Shown here in pieces: positions 15,102 through 23,068 of a stretch of DNA of 64,000 nucleotides. The notes below the pieces were generated by a model. It did no database searches. It was given only the letters and a program-made list of their open reading frames with translations, and was not told the origin of the DNA. Source of the DNA: Bacteroidales bacterium (GTDB taxonomy: Bacteria; Bacteroidota; Bacteroidia; Bacteroidales; Muribaculaceae). The stretch spans positions 1 to 64,000 of the forward strand of contig JAAVFI010000042.1 in the NCBI GenBank assembly GCA_014800815.1. The letters run 5' to 3'. The translations under genes were made by a program, and so were the position numbers. Every line of letters starts with the position of its first letter. Positions within the stretch are counted from its first letter, which is position 1.

Positions 15102-16457
15102 ATGAACAAAATCATCAGACATACTCTGCTCGGCGTGCTGGCCCTTATGGCCGGCACTGCCGACCTTTGGGCTAATTCGGCCATATATGCTTGCGGCCAC
15201 ATAAGGCGAGAGCGCGAGACTGCGATACCCGCACTCAAGGCCTCGGGCTACACTACCGCCATAATATTCAACGTGACGGTAGAGGAAGACGGAACTCTCA
15301 TCACCGACTATGACTGGGCCAATCAGCGACCCGCAGAAGCGGGCGGCATAATCTGCAAGGACGGCAAATACGTATTCGGAGAATATCAGCCGCACTTCGC
15401 AGACGATGTGAAGTCGCTCCTCGAAGCCCCTACTTCGATATCTCGTGTGGAATTCTGCATAGGAGGCTGGGGTAACGGGTCGTACGGCAAGGTTGCCAAG
15501 CTGATAGCTGCTCACGGCACCGGCCCCGAAACGACGCTGTACAAGAACTTCAAGGCTCTTAAAGAGGCCATACCCGAGGTTGTAGCTATCAACGATGACC
15601 AGGAGCAGGACTATGATGTGAACGCTGCCACGGCATTTCACCGCATGCTGGCCCAAATCGGTTACAAGACCACTATTGCGCCCTACACGCAGAAATCGTT
15701 CTGGCAGCAGCTCGTGGCCAATCTCAATGCCGAAAAAGAGATATGCGACCTTGTGTATCTGCAGACTTACGGCGGCGGTGCATACAATAATCCGAATGAC
15801 TGGAAGGTGTTCGGCAATCTGCCGATGTATGTAGGTTTTGACAACGAAAGCAGCAGCGACCTGAGCGACATGAAAACCCGCTTCACGGACTGGCGCGACA
15901 ATGCCGGCGCCGAGGGAGGCTTTATATGGAACTACAACAACGAAAGCCGCAACCTCAATCAATGGGCGACTGCTATCAACCGAATCTTCCCTCCGAAGAA
16001 AGTCGAGGAGACTATAGCCACGGTGTACGACAAGTCAAATTTCAACGGAAACGCCTACACGCTGCCTGCGGGAGAGTTCTCGCAGGGCGAGATGTCGCTC
16101 TACGGAGTGCAGGGCAAGGATATAGTATCGTTCGAACTTAAAGACGGCTATGAGCTCACCTTCTACTATGGCGACACTTTCGACGGAACGAACAAGACGT
16201 GGACAGAATCGTCGAAGAACGTCGGACCTTCGTGGTTCAAAAGAGCGTGTTCCATAAAGATTATGCCTGCCGATACGGGTGTCGGGAGTGTCGAAAGCGC
16301 CGGCGAACGAGTCATAGAAGTCTTCGATATTCTGGGGCGCCGGATTGCAGAAGAATGCACCGGCCTCTCAGCAGAGCTCTATACGGCACAAAAAAATCTT
16401 CCCTCCGGCATCTACGTGGTAAAGGCCGACGGGAAGACAGTAAAGGTTGTCAGATAA
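15102..16457 (+). CDS. GH18-like secreted protein with crystallin-like domain
   Basis: A 451-residue exported protein starting 2 bp after the GH2 stop. The signal peptide ends at LWA (about residue 25). Residues 27-300 resemble a GH18/chitinase-like barrel: the segment VVAINDDQEQDYD (about 162-174) sits where GH18 enzymes have DxxDxDxE, and LVYLQTYGGG (about 220) resembles the later strand. The catalytic pattern is not exact, so activity is uncertain. Residues 305-390 (VYDKSNFNGNAYTLPAGEF) look like a beta/gamma-crystallin Greek-key domain. The final 50 residues are the shared sorting-like tail ending KTVKVVR. An endo-beta-N-acetylglucosaminidase acting with GH38 and GH2 is one possibility; a non-catalytic glycan binder is another. 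Confidence 0.65.
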   Translation: MNKIIRHTLLGVLALMAGTADLWANSAIYACGHIRRERETAIPALKASGYTTAIIFNVTVEEDGTLITDYDWANQRPAEAGGIICKDGKYVFGEYQPHFADDVKSLLEAPTSISRVEFCIGGWGNGSYGKVAKLIAAHGTGPETTLYKNFKALKEAIPEVVAINDDQEQDYDVNAATAFHRMLAQIGYKTTIAPYTQKSFWQQLVANLNAEKEICDLVYLQTYGGGAYNNPNDWKVFGNLPMYVGFDNESSSDLSDMKTRFTDWRDNAGAEGGFIWNYNNESRNLNQWATAINRIFPPKKVEETIATVYDKSNFNGNAYTLPAGEFSQGEMSLYGVQGKDIVSFELKDGYELTFYYGDTFDGTNKTWTESSKNVGPSWFKRACSIKIMPADTGVGSVESAGERVIEVFDILGRRIAEECTGLSAELYTAQKNLPSGIYVVKADGKTVKVVR

Positions 16458-16512
16458 GAGTATCTCCCGGTAACTCTTACAAGTACATTAAGGTTTTGGT
16501 CAGAAAACAGGT

Positions 16513-16547
16513 CGGCCGCGTGGGCACTCAACGTGTGCACGCGGCCG
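16513..16547. terminator. Bidirectional hairpin terminator
   Basis: A 10 bp perfect stem (CGGCCGCGTG at 16513-16522 with CACGCGGCCG at 16538-16547) with a 15-base loop lies between two convergent operons. Confidence 0.7.
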
Positions 16548-16583
16548 GCAAACCTTATAATAGTCTAACCAATCTTGAAATCC

Positions 16584-18299
16584 TTAGAGTGCGAGTTTCA
16601 TTGCTGTTGCACCTGCGCGGAGGATGTAGACGCCGGTGCTGAGGGTTGAGAGGTCGATATCAGCGGCTGTTACGATTGCTTTGCCGGTGAGATCGTAGAC
16701 GGTGGCGGTGCCTTCGCTCACGGTGATGATATTGCCGTGACGGGTGAATGCGGGAGCTGCGGCTACGGCTTCTACGCCGGTTTCGATCCACTGCTTTGTC
16801 TCAACCTTGAGGGTACCGGGACGTGTGGTGACGGGTACTGTCACTTTCTGAGCCATTCCCGAGAGTTCGCCGAGGGCATCATTATCGAGAGAGGGGTCTA
16901 CGGTATAGAGTTCTGCGGGATCTGCTTCGGGCTCTTCGGGTTCTTCGGTCTCTTCGTTGCCTATTTCATCTTCTTCATCGTCGGTACGGAAGTTTTCCAT
17001 TTTTGCGGGAGTGCTTTCTTCGTAGCGGATTGAGGTGATGTAGTAGCCGTTGGCAGGAGTTATGGTCCACTCGTGCGAACCTTCGTAGATATCGGTCGAA
17101 CCTTCGATTACTCCATGGTGCTGGTGTTCGAGAGTTATGTGGTCGGGAACGTCGATAGATACGGGGGTGGTGAGAATTTCCCGCTTCATCTGATTCCAAG
17201 GTTCTTTTCCCTCGAATGTACTTTCGGCATCTTTAAGGTAACGGATGGTAGTTGCACCAAACACATCCGCATCACGCCCGAATGAACCGGCAAAAGAACC
17301 TGCCGACATCAGTGTCACTTTGGGTGCTTTGGCAGCGCGGCTTGTGAATGTACGGGTCACTTTACTACCGAGATAGAATACACGGTCGGGAATCTCTGTT
17401 TCAAAAATGCCGGTGAGGTCGAAGTTAGTTATCGAGGTGCACATGATGAATGCATCTGCTGCGACTGATTCTACCGACTCAGGGAGGTATGAGAACGTAA
17501 CAGGAGCAGCACGGAATGCGGCCTTACCGATTATCTTCAGAGTTGAGGGTAACTCTGAGAATGTGCATTTGGTATCCTGGAATGCTTCAGCACCAACTTC
17601 CTCAAGGTTTGCAGGGAGTTTAGTCCAGGCAACATTCCAGCCCTTGAATGTTGCATCGCCGATCATTTCGATAGATTCGGGAAGCTCATATCCTGCGGGG
17701 AACTGGAAGGAGGGTTTACCCTGCTTCTCATGCTCGAATGCATTGGCATAGATCTTCTTGAGATCTTTGGGTAATTCTTTAATTACCAGTTTAGTGCATC
17801 CTGCAAGTGCACCTTTGCCAAAAGTAGTGATGTTTTCTAAGTTTACTTTGGTGAGGTTGGTACATCCATAGAATGCACCACAGAGGCTAACTACAGATTC
17901 CGGAAGGATAACTTCTTCGAGAGTAGAGATGTAGCTTAGGAAATCACCCTGCGAACCGGGTGTACCAGTAGCATTATCTTGGAATACAGCCTCTGAGAAA
18001 TCAACTTTCTTAAGCTGAGCAGTTGGGTTGTTGGAAGGACGAAAATGCACGCGAAGAGCTGCGCAATCTTCTGTACCACCCCATGAATAAATGTGTAAGG
18101 GTACAGGAGATCCGTTATCGTCGAGATCAGAGATAATCTTGAGTTCTGTTACATCAGAATCTGTGATTCCGGCAGCAGCAATTGCTGCTTCAAGTTCAGC
18201 TTTTAGATTAGAACTTGTAGTGTGGTGCACTTCAAGGTACTCTGCATTTGCAGCGAACGCTGTAGCGAGAGCAATGGTTGAGAATAAATATTTCTTCAT
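16584..18299 (-). CDS. BspA-like leucine-rich repeat surface protein
   Basis: A 571-residue exported protein. The start at 18299 gives a clean signal peptide (MKKYLFSTIALATAFAANA); upstream in-frame codons are not needed. Residues 90-350 hold repeats of the BspA/LRR_5 type (for example LEEVILPESVVSLCGAFYGC, KLPANLEEVGAEAFQDTKC, FSYLPESVESVAADAF). These usually form surface solenoids for binding host or glycan ligands. A Glu-rich linker (DEEDEIGNEETEEPEEPE) follows. The tail (VYDLTGKAIVTA, then GVYILRAG) is of the shared sorting type. It is the last gene of the GH16 arm, after an 89 bp gap. It is probably a binding or adhesion protein rather than an enzyme. Confidence 0.82.
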   Translation of the reverse strand: MKKYLFSTIALATAFAANAEYLEVHHTTSSNLKAELEAAIAAAGITDSDVTELKIISDLDDNGSPVPLHIYSWGGTEDCAALRVHFRPSNNPTAQLKKVDFSEAVFQDNATGTPGSQGDFLSYISTLEEVILPESVVSLCGAFYGCTNLTKVNLENITTFGKGALAGCTKLVIKELPKDLKKIYANAFEHEKQGKPSFQFPAGYELPESIEMIGDATFKGWNVAWTKLPANLEEVGAEAFQDTKCTFSELPSTLKIIGKAAFRAAPVTFSYLPESVESVAADAFIMCTSITNFDLTGIFETEIPDRVFYLGSKVTRTFTSRAAKAPKVTLMSAGSFAGSFGRDADVFGATTIRYLKDAESTFEGKEPWNQMKREILTTPVSIDVPDHITLEHQHHGVIEGSTDIYEGSHEWTITPANGYYITSIRYEESTPAKMENFRTDDEEDEIGNEETEEPEEPEADPAELYTVDPSLDNDALGELSGMAQKVTVPVTTRPGTLKVETKQWIETGVEAVAAAPAFTRHGNIITVSEGTATVYDLTGKAIVTAADIDLSTLSTGVYILRAGATAMKLAL

Positions 18300-18388
18300 A
18301 TAGATTTCAAGGAATGGAAACACTCGAAGAGTTATGAATGGTAATAATAGGGAGAGAGGTGAATGAGATGTCGTTTTATAGAGCGGAT

Positions 18389-19837
18389 TTATTTAATGAG
18401 TACTTTGCGAACGTTGCGGCCCTGACGAACGATGTAGAGACCGTTTTCGGGGTTGGCAACACGTACACCCTGGAGATTGTAGTATTCAACGGGAGCGTTT
18501 TCGTCGGCGATTACGCCTGCAACACCGTTCTGGTCGTCGATGACGCCGCCTGCCTGGTATGAACCGATGCACTTAACGCCTTCTTTAACAGCGCCGCGGC
18601 AGTCGGCAGCGGGGATGTAGTTGACACCGTCGCTGTAAGAAGCAGAGGTGAGGAGGCCGGCTTCGTTGAGGCTGCTTGTGGGGCCGCAGATGATGAAGCC
18701 GAGGTTGCCTTCGCGTGTCATTGAAGACGACATTGCGAAAGAAGCGAGCGATTTGTCGGCAGTGGTACCGAGCACGTTGTCGTTGCCTTTGAACATGGAG
18801 TCGTCGCAATTGTCGTTGAGGGCGCCTACGCCACCGATGAGGACGTTGTTTGCAGCGGTCATGGGTTCACGCTTGTCGTTGGCAACGTCGGCATAAGCAG
18901 ACACAGCCGATTTCTTTGCGTAGATGAAGTTGTTGAAGAGATATACGGGGACATTCTGGAAGCCGATGTTGAAACCTGCGCCGCAGTTAACGATAGTGTT
19001 GTTTACGATCACAGCCTCGCAGTCGCCGGTATCGGATATGTCGATGTCAGCAGCGTACTCTTCTACCTGATAGTTGTCGAGCATGGTGCAGTTTTTCACT
19101 GTGAGCTTGCTTACGAGAGAGTAGCCGCCACCACCTGCGTTATCGCCGGGTTCGGCAATGGCGATTACTGTGCCGTGGCCGGCAGCGCCGTCGATGTGGT
19201 TTTTGTAGAAGGCGCAGTTTTCAACGATAAGTTCACCATCGAACTCAGTGAGCGAACCGGTCATAGAGATTGCAGCACCTGTGCCGCCGCCACCTTCTAC
19301 GTTGTTTCCTTCGAAGTAAGAGTTGCGTACTTCGAGGTAGAGACCGCGGTTGCAGATAGCACCGCCGCTTGACGAGCCCATGTTGTCGATGAACGAGCAG
19401 TTGTCGATGACGAGTTTCTTACCGAGGCCGAAGATAGCACCTCCGGGGAAGTAGCCTACCTGACGACCGTTCACGAAGTTCACGCCTGAGATATTTACGT
19501 CTGTACCATTACCGATACGCAAGATGCGGAGACCTTCGCCACCTTCGAGGTGCGATTTCTCAGCAGCCTTGAAAGTTGTATTGTCGCCTACGAGGACCAC
19601 ATTGCAGTTGTCTTCGATACGAAGAGCACCTACCATGAAGGTTGCGTCTTTCTGCAGGTGGATAGTGGTGGTTTCGCCTGCCTTGCAGCACATGAGAGCC
19701 ATTTCGGGGCTACCGAAGGGAGCTGCCTCTGTACCGAGGTTGCTGTCCTTACCGTTTGTGGCAACCCAGTATTCAGCTGCCGACATGGATCCTGCCGAAG
19801 CGAGGAGCGCCATTGCGAAGAGTAATTTCTTTGTCAT
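18389..19837 (-). CDS. Right-handed beta-helix surface protein
   Basis: A 482-residue exported protein. The signal peptide (residues 1-20, ending SMSA) is followed by EYWVATNGKDSNLGTEAAPF, the standard opening of secreted parallel beta-helix proteins with a Q-type anchor domain. Through about residue 400 it has short repeats with regular N and G positions (VIDNCSFIDNMGSSSGGAIC, LEVRNSYFEGNNVEGGG, LIVENCAFYKNHI). No polysaccharide lyase catalytic residues can be assigned. The tail (YYNLQGVRVANPENGLYIV, ending VRKVLIK) is of the shared sorting type. It lies 55 bp downstream of a GH16 gene in the same arm, so a role in glucan binding or processing at the cell surface is plausible. Confidence 0.8.
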   Translation of the reverse strand: MTKKLLFAMALLASAGSMSAAEYWVATNGKDSNLGTEAAPFGSPEMALMCCKAGETTTIHLQKDATFMVGALRIEDNCNVVLVGDNTTFKAAEKSHLEGGEGLRILRIGNGTDVNISGVNFVNGRQVGYFPGGAIFGLGKKLVIDNCSFIDNMGSSSGGAICNRGLYLEVRNSYFEGNNVEGGGGTGAAISMTGSLTEFDGELIVENCAFYKNHIDGAAGHGTVIAIAEPGDNAGGGGYSLVSKLTVKNCTMLDNYQVEEYAADIDISDTGDCEAVIVNNTIVNCGAGFNIGFQNVPVYLFNNFIYAKKSAVSAYADVANDKREPMTAANNVLIGGVGALNDNCDDSMFKGNDNVLGTTADKSLASFAMSSSMTREGNLGFIICGPTSSLNEAGLLTSASYSDGVNYIPAADCRGAVKEGVKCIGSYQAGGVIDDQNGVAGVIADENAPVEYYNLQGVRVANPENGLYIVRQGRNVRKVLIK

Positions 19838-19892
19838 AATGATATTTTTAAGATTTAAATTTCCAAGAGAGTCAGTTATGTATCAGGTCAGT

Positions 19893-21104
19893 TTATTGGA
19901 AGATGCGTACGTAGTCGATCTGGAAAGTGGAGGGAAGGGCTGTGAGGTCGACACCCTGCTGTCCGCCCCAGCTTCCGCCGTAGGCATAGTTGAGGATTAC
20001 GTAGAAGTCGAACATGTAGGGCCAGTCGCGCCAGGTGGTTGAGTTGTTCGACACGGTGAATTTGCGCTTGTTGTCTACCAGGAAGTCGAGTCGGCGTTCG
20101 CTCCATACGAGCGAATATACATGGAAGTCTTCGTGGCAGTTGGGAACGAGCGATGAGTAGTGGTACTGCTTGTGGTCGGTGGTCTGACCGGCACAGTGAG
20201 CGGTGAAGTAAACGATGTTCTTAACGTGTCCGACGCTCTCCATGATGTCGATTTCGCCGGAGTTGGGCCAGCCGCCGAAGCGTGAATCGTTGGGCATGAG
20301 CCAGATAGCGGGCCATGAGCCGAGGACCGAGGGGACTTTGGCACGTACGTCGATACGACCGTAGGTAAATTTCACTTTATCCTGAGTGGTGACTGAGGCC
20401 GAGGTCACGGGGTGTGTCTCGCCTTTTTCGTCCACCCAGTTGTCGTTGAGTACACGGAGGTTGAGGCAACCGTCTTTTACAAAGGCGTTTTCGAGGCGAG
20501 CTTCGGTGTAGTACTGCATCTCGCCGCCGCGCACATAGCCCACTTCGTAGCCCCAGTAGCGGGGGTCGGGCAGACCTTCGTAGTCGAATTCTTCGCGGAA
20601 GATGCAGCGTGAGTATCCGTCGGGGATGATAGAGGGGTCGTAGGGTGCTACGGCGAGCTCGCCTTTATCGGTGACGGTAAGCACGCTGCGGGAGTTGGCC
20701 GAAGCGGGGCTGAGGATAGTTCCCGCCGAGGTGGCGCCGAGTGCGAGAGGGCTTGTGGCGAGTGCTTCGGTGGTGATAGTGCTCAGGCCGTTGCCGAGGT
20801 CTATGGTGATTTCGGCGAGGAGGCCATCGATAGTCCAGTCGACGAGCTTGAAGGCTCCGCGGGTAACGTTTCCTTCGCCCACGTTGAACGATACGCGACC
20901 GAAAGAGTCGGACGTCACCTCGGGGTGGGTCTCAGAATATACGGGAGTGCCATCGGGCTTCTGCACGGTGAATGTGACAGCTACAGTACGTGAGGCTACG
21001 GGCGAACCGTCGGGGTTCGAGATAGTGCCGTTGTAGGGAAATCCCTGTGCGGAGGCACCGAGAGCCGCTGCTGCTACTGTGAGAGCGAGTAATATTCTTT
21101 TCAT
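19893..21104 (-). CDS. GH16 endo-beta-glucanase with N-terminal fibre-like domain
   Basis: A 403-residue secreted GH16 enzyme. After the signal peptide (ending GASA), residues 21-150 form a beta-rich module (FPYNGTISNPDGSPVASRTV, then LATSPLALGATSAG, DKGELAV). It matches the N-terminal domain seen on Bacteroidetes fibre-like proteins and the whole of the protein encoded at 21565-22041. The GH16 domain follows from about residue 165. Its catalytic motif GEIDIMESVGH (about residue 281) has both the nucleophile and acid/base Glu and is of the laminarinase type. The likely role is to cut beta-1,3- or mixed-linked glucan outside the cell. It starts 6 bp after the preceding gene. Confidence 0.92.
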   Translation of the reverse strand: MKRILLALTVAAAALGASAQGFPYNGTISNPDGSPVASRTVAVTFTVQKPDGTPVYSETHPEVTSDSFGRVSFNVGEGNVTRGAFKLVDWTIDGLLAEITIDLGNGLSTITTEALATSPLALGATSAGTILSPASANSRSVLTVTDKGELAVAPYDPSIIPDGYSRCIFREEFDYEGLPDPRYWGYEVGYVRGGEMQYYTEARLENAFVKDGCLNLRVLNDNWVDEKGETHPVTSASVTTQDKVKFTYGRIDVRAKVPSVLGSWPAIWLMPNDSRFGGWPNSGEIDIMESVGHVKNIVYFTAHCAGQTTDHKQYHYSSLVPNCHEDFHVYSLVWSERRLDFLVDNKRKFTVSNNSTTWRDWPYMFDFYVILNYAYGGSWGGQQGVDLTALPSTFQIDYVRIFQ

Positions 21105-21110
21105 AGGGCG

Positions 21111-21548
21111 TCAGAGAGCAATTTTGAGGGTTGCGCAGGCGGCGCCGTCGGCAACGCGTACGATATATATACCCTTGGCGAGGTTTGAAAGCGAGATAGA
21201 GCCGCCGTCGGCAAGAGTTGCGGGGAGGGCGCGGCCATCCATAGCCACCAGTGTCACACGTGCAGAGGTTGAGGCTCCATGTATGCTCACGGTAGCGGAG
21301 GCAGAGTCGAAGGAGAGCGAGAGAGCCGAGGGTGCTGCTACGGCCACGATGCCTGCGGGGTCGGAAGCTGCTGCGGGAGCGAGGATGCCGTGGTGCACGC
21401 TTGCCGCGCCGGAGGCTGTATAGGCTGCAACGGTGGGCTCGACAGCATAGTGGCATCCTTCGGCGGCGCCGCCTATGGCTACGAAACCGTTGGCGAAGGC
21501 TGCGAGCGGGAGCATTGCTGCTGCGGCTATAATGATTGATTTCTTCAT
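21111..21548 (-). CDS. Small secreted protein with sorting-like tail
   Basis: A 145-residue exported, Ala-rich protein. The signal peptide ends at FANG (residue 19). The middle (VAIGGAAEGCHYAVEP, then ASVHHGILAP) resembles a short domain common in Bacteroidetes exported proteins of the form GGTAEG...VGQV...GVQQPYEI. Residues 75-145 are the shared C-terminal tail (VTLVAMDGRALP, GIYIVRVADG, LKIAL). There is no catalytic motif. It sits between the standalone fibre-like domain gene and a GH16 gene, with gaps of 16 and 6 bp. It may be a structural partner of those proteins on the surface; this is inference from position. Confidence 0.72.
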   Translation of the reverse strand: MKKSIIIAAAAMLPLAAFANGFVAIGGAAEGCHYAVEPTVAAYTASGAASVHHGILAPAAASDPAGIVAVAAPSALSLSFDSASATVSIHGASTSARVTLVAMDGRALPATLADGGSISLSNLAKGIYIVRVADGAACATLKIAL

Positions 21549-21564
21549 TTCAGGGAGAGATTTA

Positions 21565-22041
21565 TCAGTTGAGGGGAGTGGTGGTGAGTTCGCCCTTGTC
21601 GTTGATAGTTACTTTGAATTTCTTGCCTGAGGGCGAGGTGAGCACAACGCTTTCGGCTGTCTGTGCGTGGATAGCGCGGGGCACACTCATTATCTGCTGG
21701 CTGCCGAGCGACACAAAGCCCTGTCCGCGGTCTACGCTGATTTCGAGGAAGTAAGTTGTGCCGGCCCAGTCGAGATTTTCGAGGAGAGTGCCGGTGGTGG
21801 TCTCACCGATGTTGAGATATGCTATACCAGCGGGAGAAGTTGTGGCGGTATATTCTTCGTTGAGCACCGCTGCGCCTTCGGCAGAGCCTTCGTGAATTGC
21901 AACATTGAAGCGGACTTCTTTCTCGGCTATCGCCTTGCCCGACTCGTCGCAAACCAGTGTCTGATATTTCATGGTGGTACGTGCCTGGGCAGCTGCTGCG
22001 CACATTACGAGTGCGACCGCGGCGAGGATTATCTTCTTCAT
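21565..22041 (-). CDS. Standalone fibre-like N-terminal domain protein
   Basis: A 158-residue exported protein made of a signal peptide (ending AQA, residue 20) and one beta-rich module (TMKYQTLVCDESGKAIAEKE, LNEEYTATTSPAGIAYLNIG, TYFLEISVDRGQGF, IMSVPRAIHAQTAES, TINDKGEL). The pattern matches the N-terminal domain of Bacteroidetes collagen- or fibre-like surface proteins and aligns with residues 21-150 of the GH16 encoded at 19893-21104. In that GH16 the module leads into the enzyme, whereas here the protein simply ends. It is in the GH16 arm, 48 bp after another GH16 gene. It may assemble with its neighbours or compete with the fused copy. Confidence 0.72.
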   Translation of the reverse strand: MKKIILAAVALVMCAAAAQARTTMKYQTLVCDESGKAIAEKEVRFNVAIHEGSAEGAAVLNEEYTATTSPAGIAYLNIGETTTGTLLENLDWAGTTYFLEISVDRGQGFVSLGSQQIMSVPRAIHAQTAESVVLTSPSGKKFKVTINDKGELTTTPLN

Positions 22042-22089
22042 TATATAATAGGATTTATAGGTTTTACGGTATTATTTGGAGGAGGCTGA

Positions 22090-22926
22090 TTACTGGAACA
22101 CGCGCACGTAGTCTACCTCGAAAGTACAGGGCAGGCCTGCAAGGTCTACTCCCTGCTGTCCGCCCCAGCCACCGCCGACGGCGAGGTTGAGGATGAGGTA
22201 GAATTCCTTGTCGAAGGGCCACGAGGTCCAGTCGGCTTTATCTTCTTTATTAAGGGTGTAGCACTCCTTGCCGTCGTAGAGCCATGTGAGCGATGCGGGG
22301 GTCCAGCGGAGGGCATAGGTGTGGAATTCGCCCACGGCTTCGGGAGCGGGCTGCACGTGGTTGTTCTGCACGCCGCGCATGTGGTTGTAGCGCTCGCTGT
22401 GGGCGGCGAAGTGGATGTTTTCGGGGGCATAACCTACGTGCTCCATGATGTCGATTTCGCCGCTGCGGGGCCATTCGCCGTATTCGGAGGTTGCGGGCAT
22501 CATCCATATCGCGGGCCATGAGCCACGGAAACCGTTGATGCGTGCGCGCACTTCGACATATCCGTATTTCCAGTCGTGGAGTCCTTTAGTGACGAGGCTG
22601 GCGGATGTAACGGGGCAGACGGTGCCGTCGATTTCGACACTGTCGTTACGCGCTTCTATAATAAGGCAACCTTCTTCGCAGCGGGCGTTGAGACCTTTGG
22701 TGTAGTACTGTATCTCGCCGTTGCGGATGTAGCCTTCTTCGTAGTTCCACTTTGTAGTGTCGGGAGCTCCTGTTTCGTTGAATTCGTCGTCGAATACGAG
22801 AGTAGTGTAGCCATGGGGTACGGATATAGACTCACTGCTGCCGGCTCCGTACGACATTGCCGTACCCACCGCCGCAAGAAGGGCGACGACTCCGCATATT
22901 GCTATGTTCTTGTTGGTTGTTTTCAT
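22090..22926 (-). CDS. GH16 endo-beta-glucanase
   Basis: A 278-residue secreted GH16 enzyme without extra domains. The start at 22926 (MKTTNKNIAICG) is preferred over an in-frame codon at 23040 because it gives a proper signal peptide and lies after a possible -7 box. The catalytic motif is GEIDIMEHVGY (about residue 154), with WPAIWMMP just before it and LNLAVGGGWGGQQGVD near the end, as in laminarinases. It is the first gene of the minus-strand arm, 142 bp from the HTCS stop. With the second GH16 and the GH3 of the other arm it points to beta-glucan as the substrate. Confidence 0.93.
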   Translation of the reverse strand: MKTTNKNIAICGVVALLAAVGTAMSYGAGSSESISVPHGYTTLVFDDEFNETGAPDTTKWNYEEGYIRNGEIQYYTKGLNARCEEGCLIIEARNDSVEIDGTVCPVTSASLVTKGLHDWKYGYVEVRARINGFRGSWPAIWMMPATSEYGEWPRSGEIDIMEHVGYAPENIHFAAHSERYNHMRGVQNNHVQPAPEAVGEFHTYALRWTPASLTWLYDGKECYTLNKEDKADWTSWPFDKEFYLILNLAVGGGWGGQQGVDLAGLPCTFEVDYVRVFQ

Positions 22927-22983
22927 CGGTATTAACTTTCGAACTTTTAGAGAGTAGGGAGTAAGTGTTCGTTTCCCACGATG

Positions 22984-22991
22984 CAAAGTTA
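22984..22991 (-). promoter_or_regulatory. Possible -7 box for the GH16 arm
   Basis: Minus strand TAACTTTG, 57 bp before the GH16 start. No good TTG lies 19-21 bp upstream, so the promoter may need the HTCS as activator. Confidence 0.4.
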
Positions 22992-23068
22992 GAAAGAGAA
23001 TGATGAAAGGGTTTGAATAATTGACTTCAAACCTATCCAAAAGTGTGCGGAGACTTCAGAATTTGTCG

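Noticed and set aside
22927..23040. N-terminal extension of the GH16 at 22090
   Set aside because: The ATG at 22926 gives the signal peptide directly; the extension would bury it and cover the likely -7 box.
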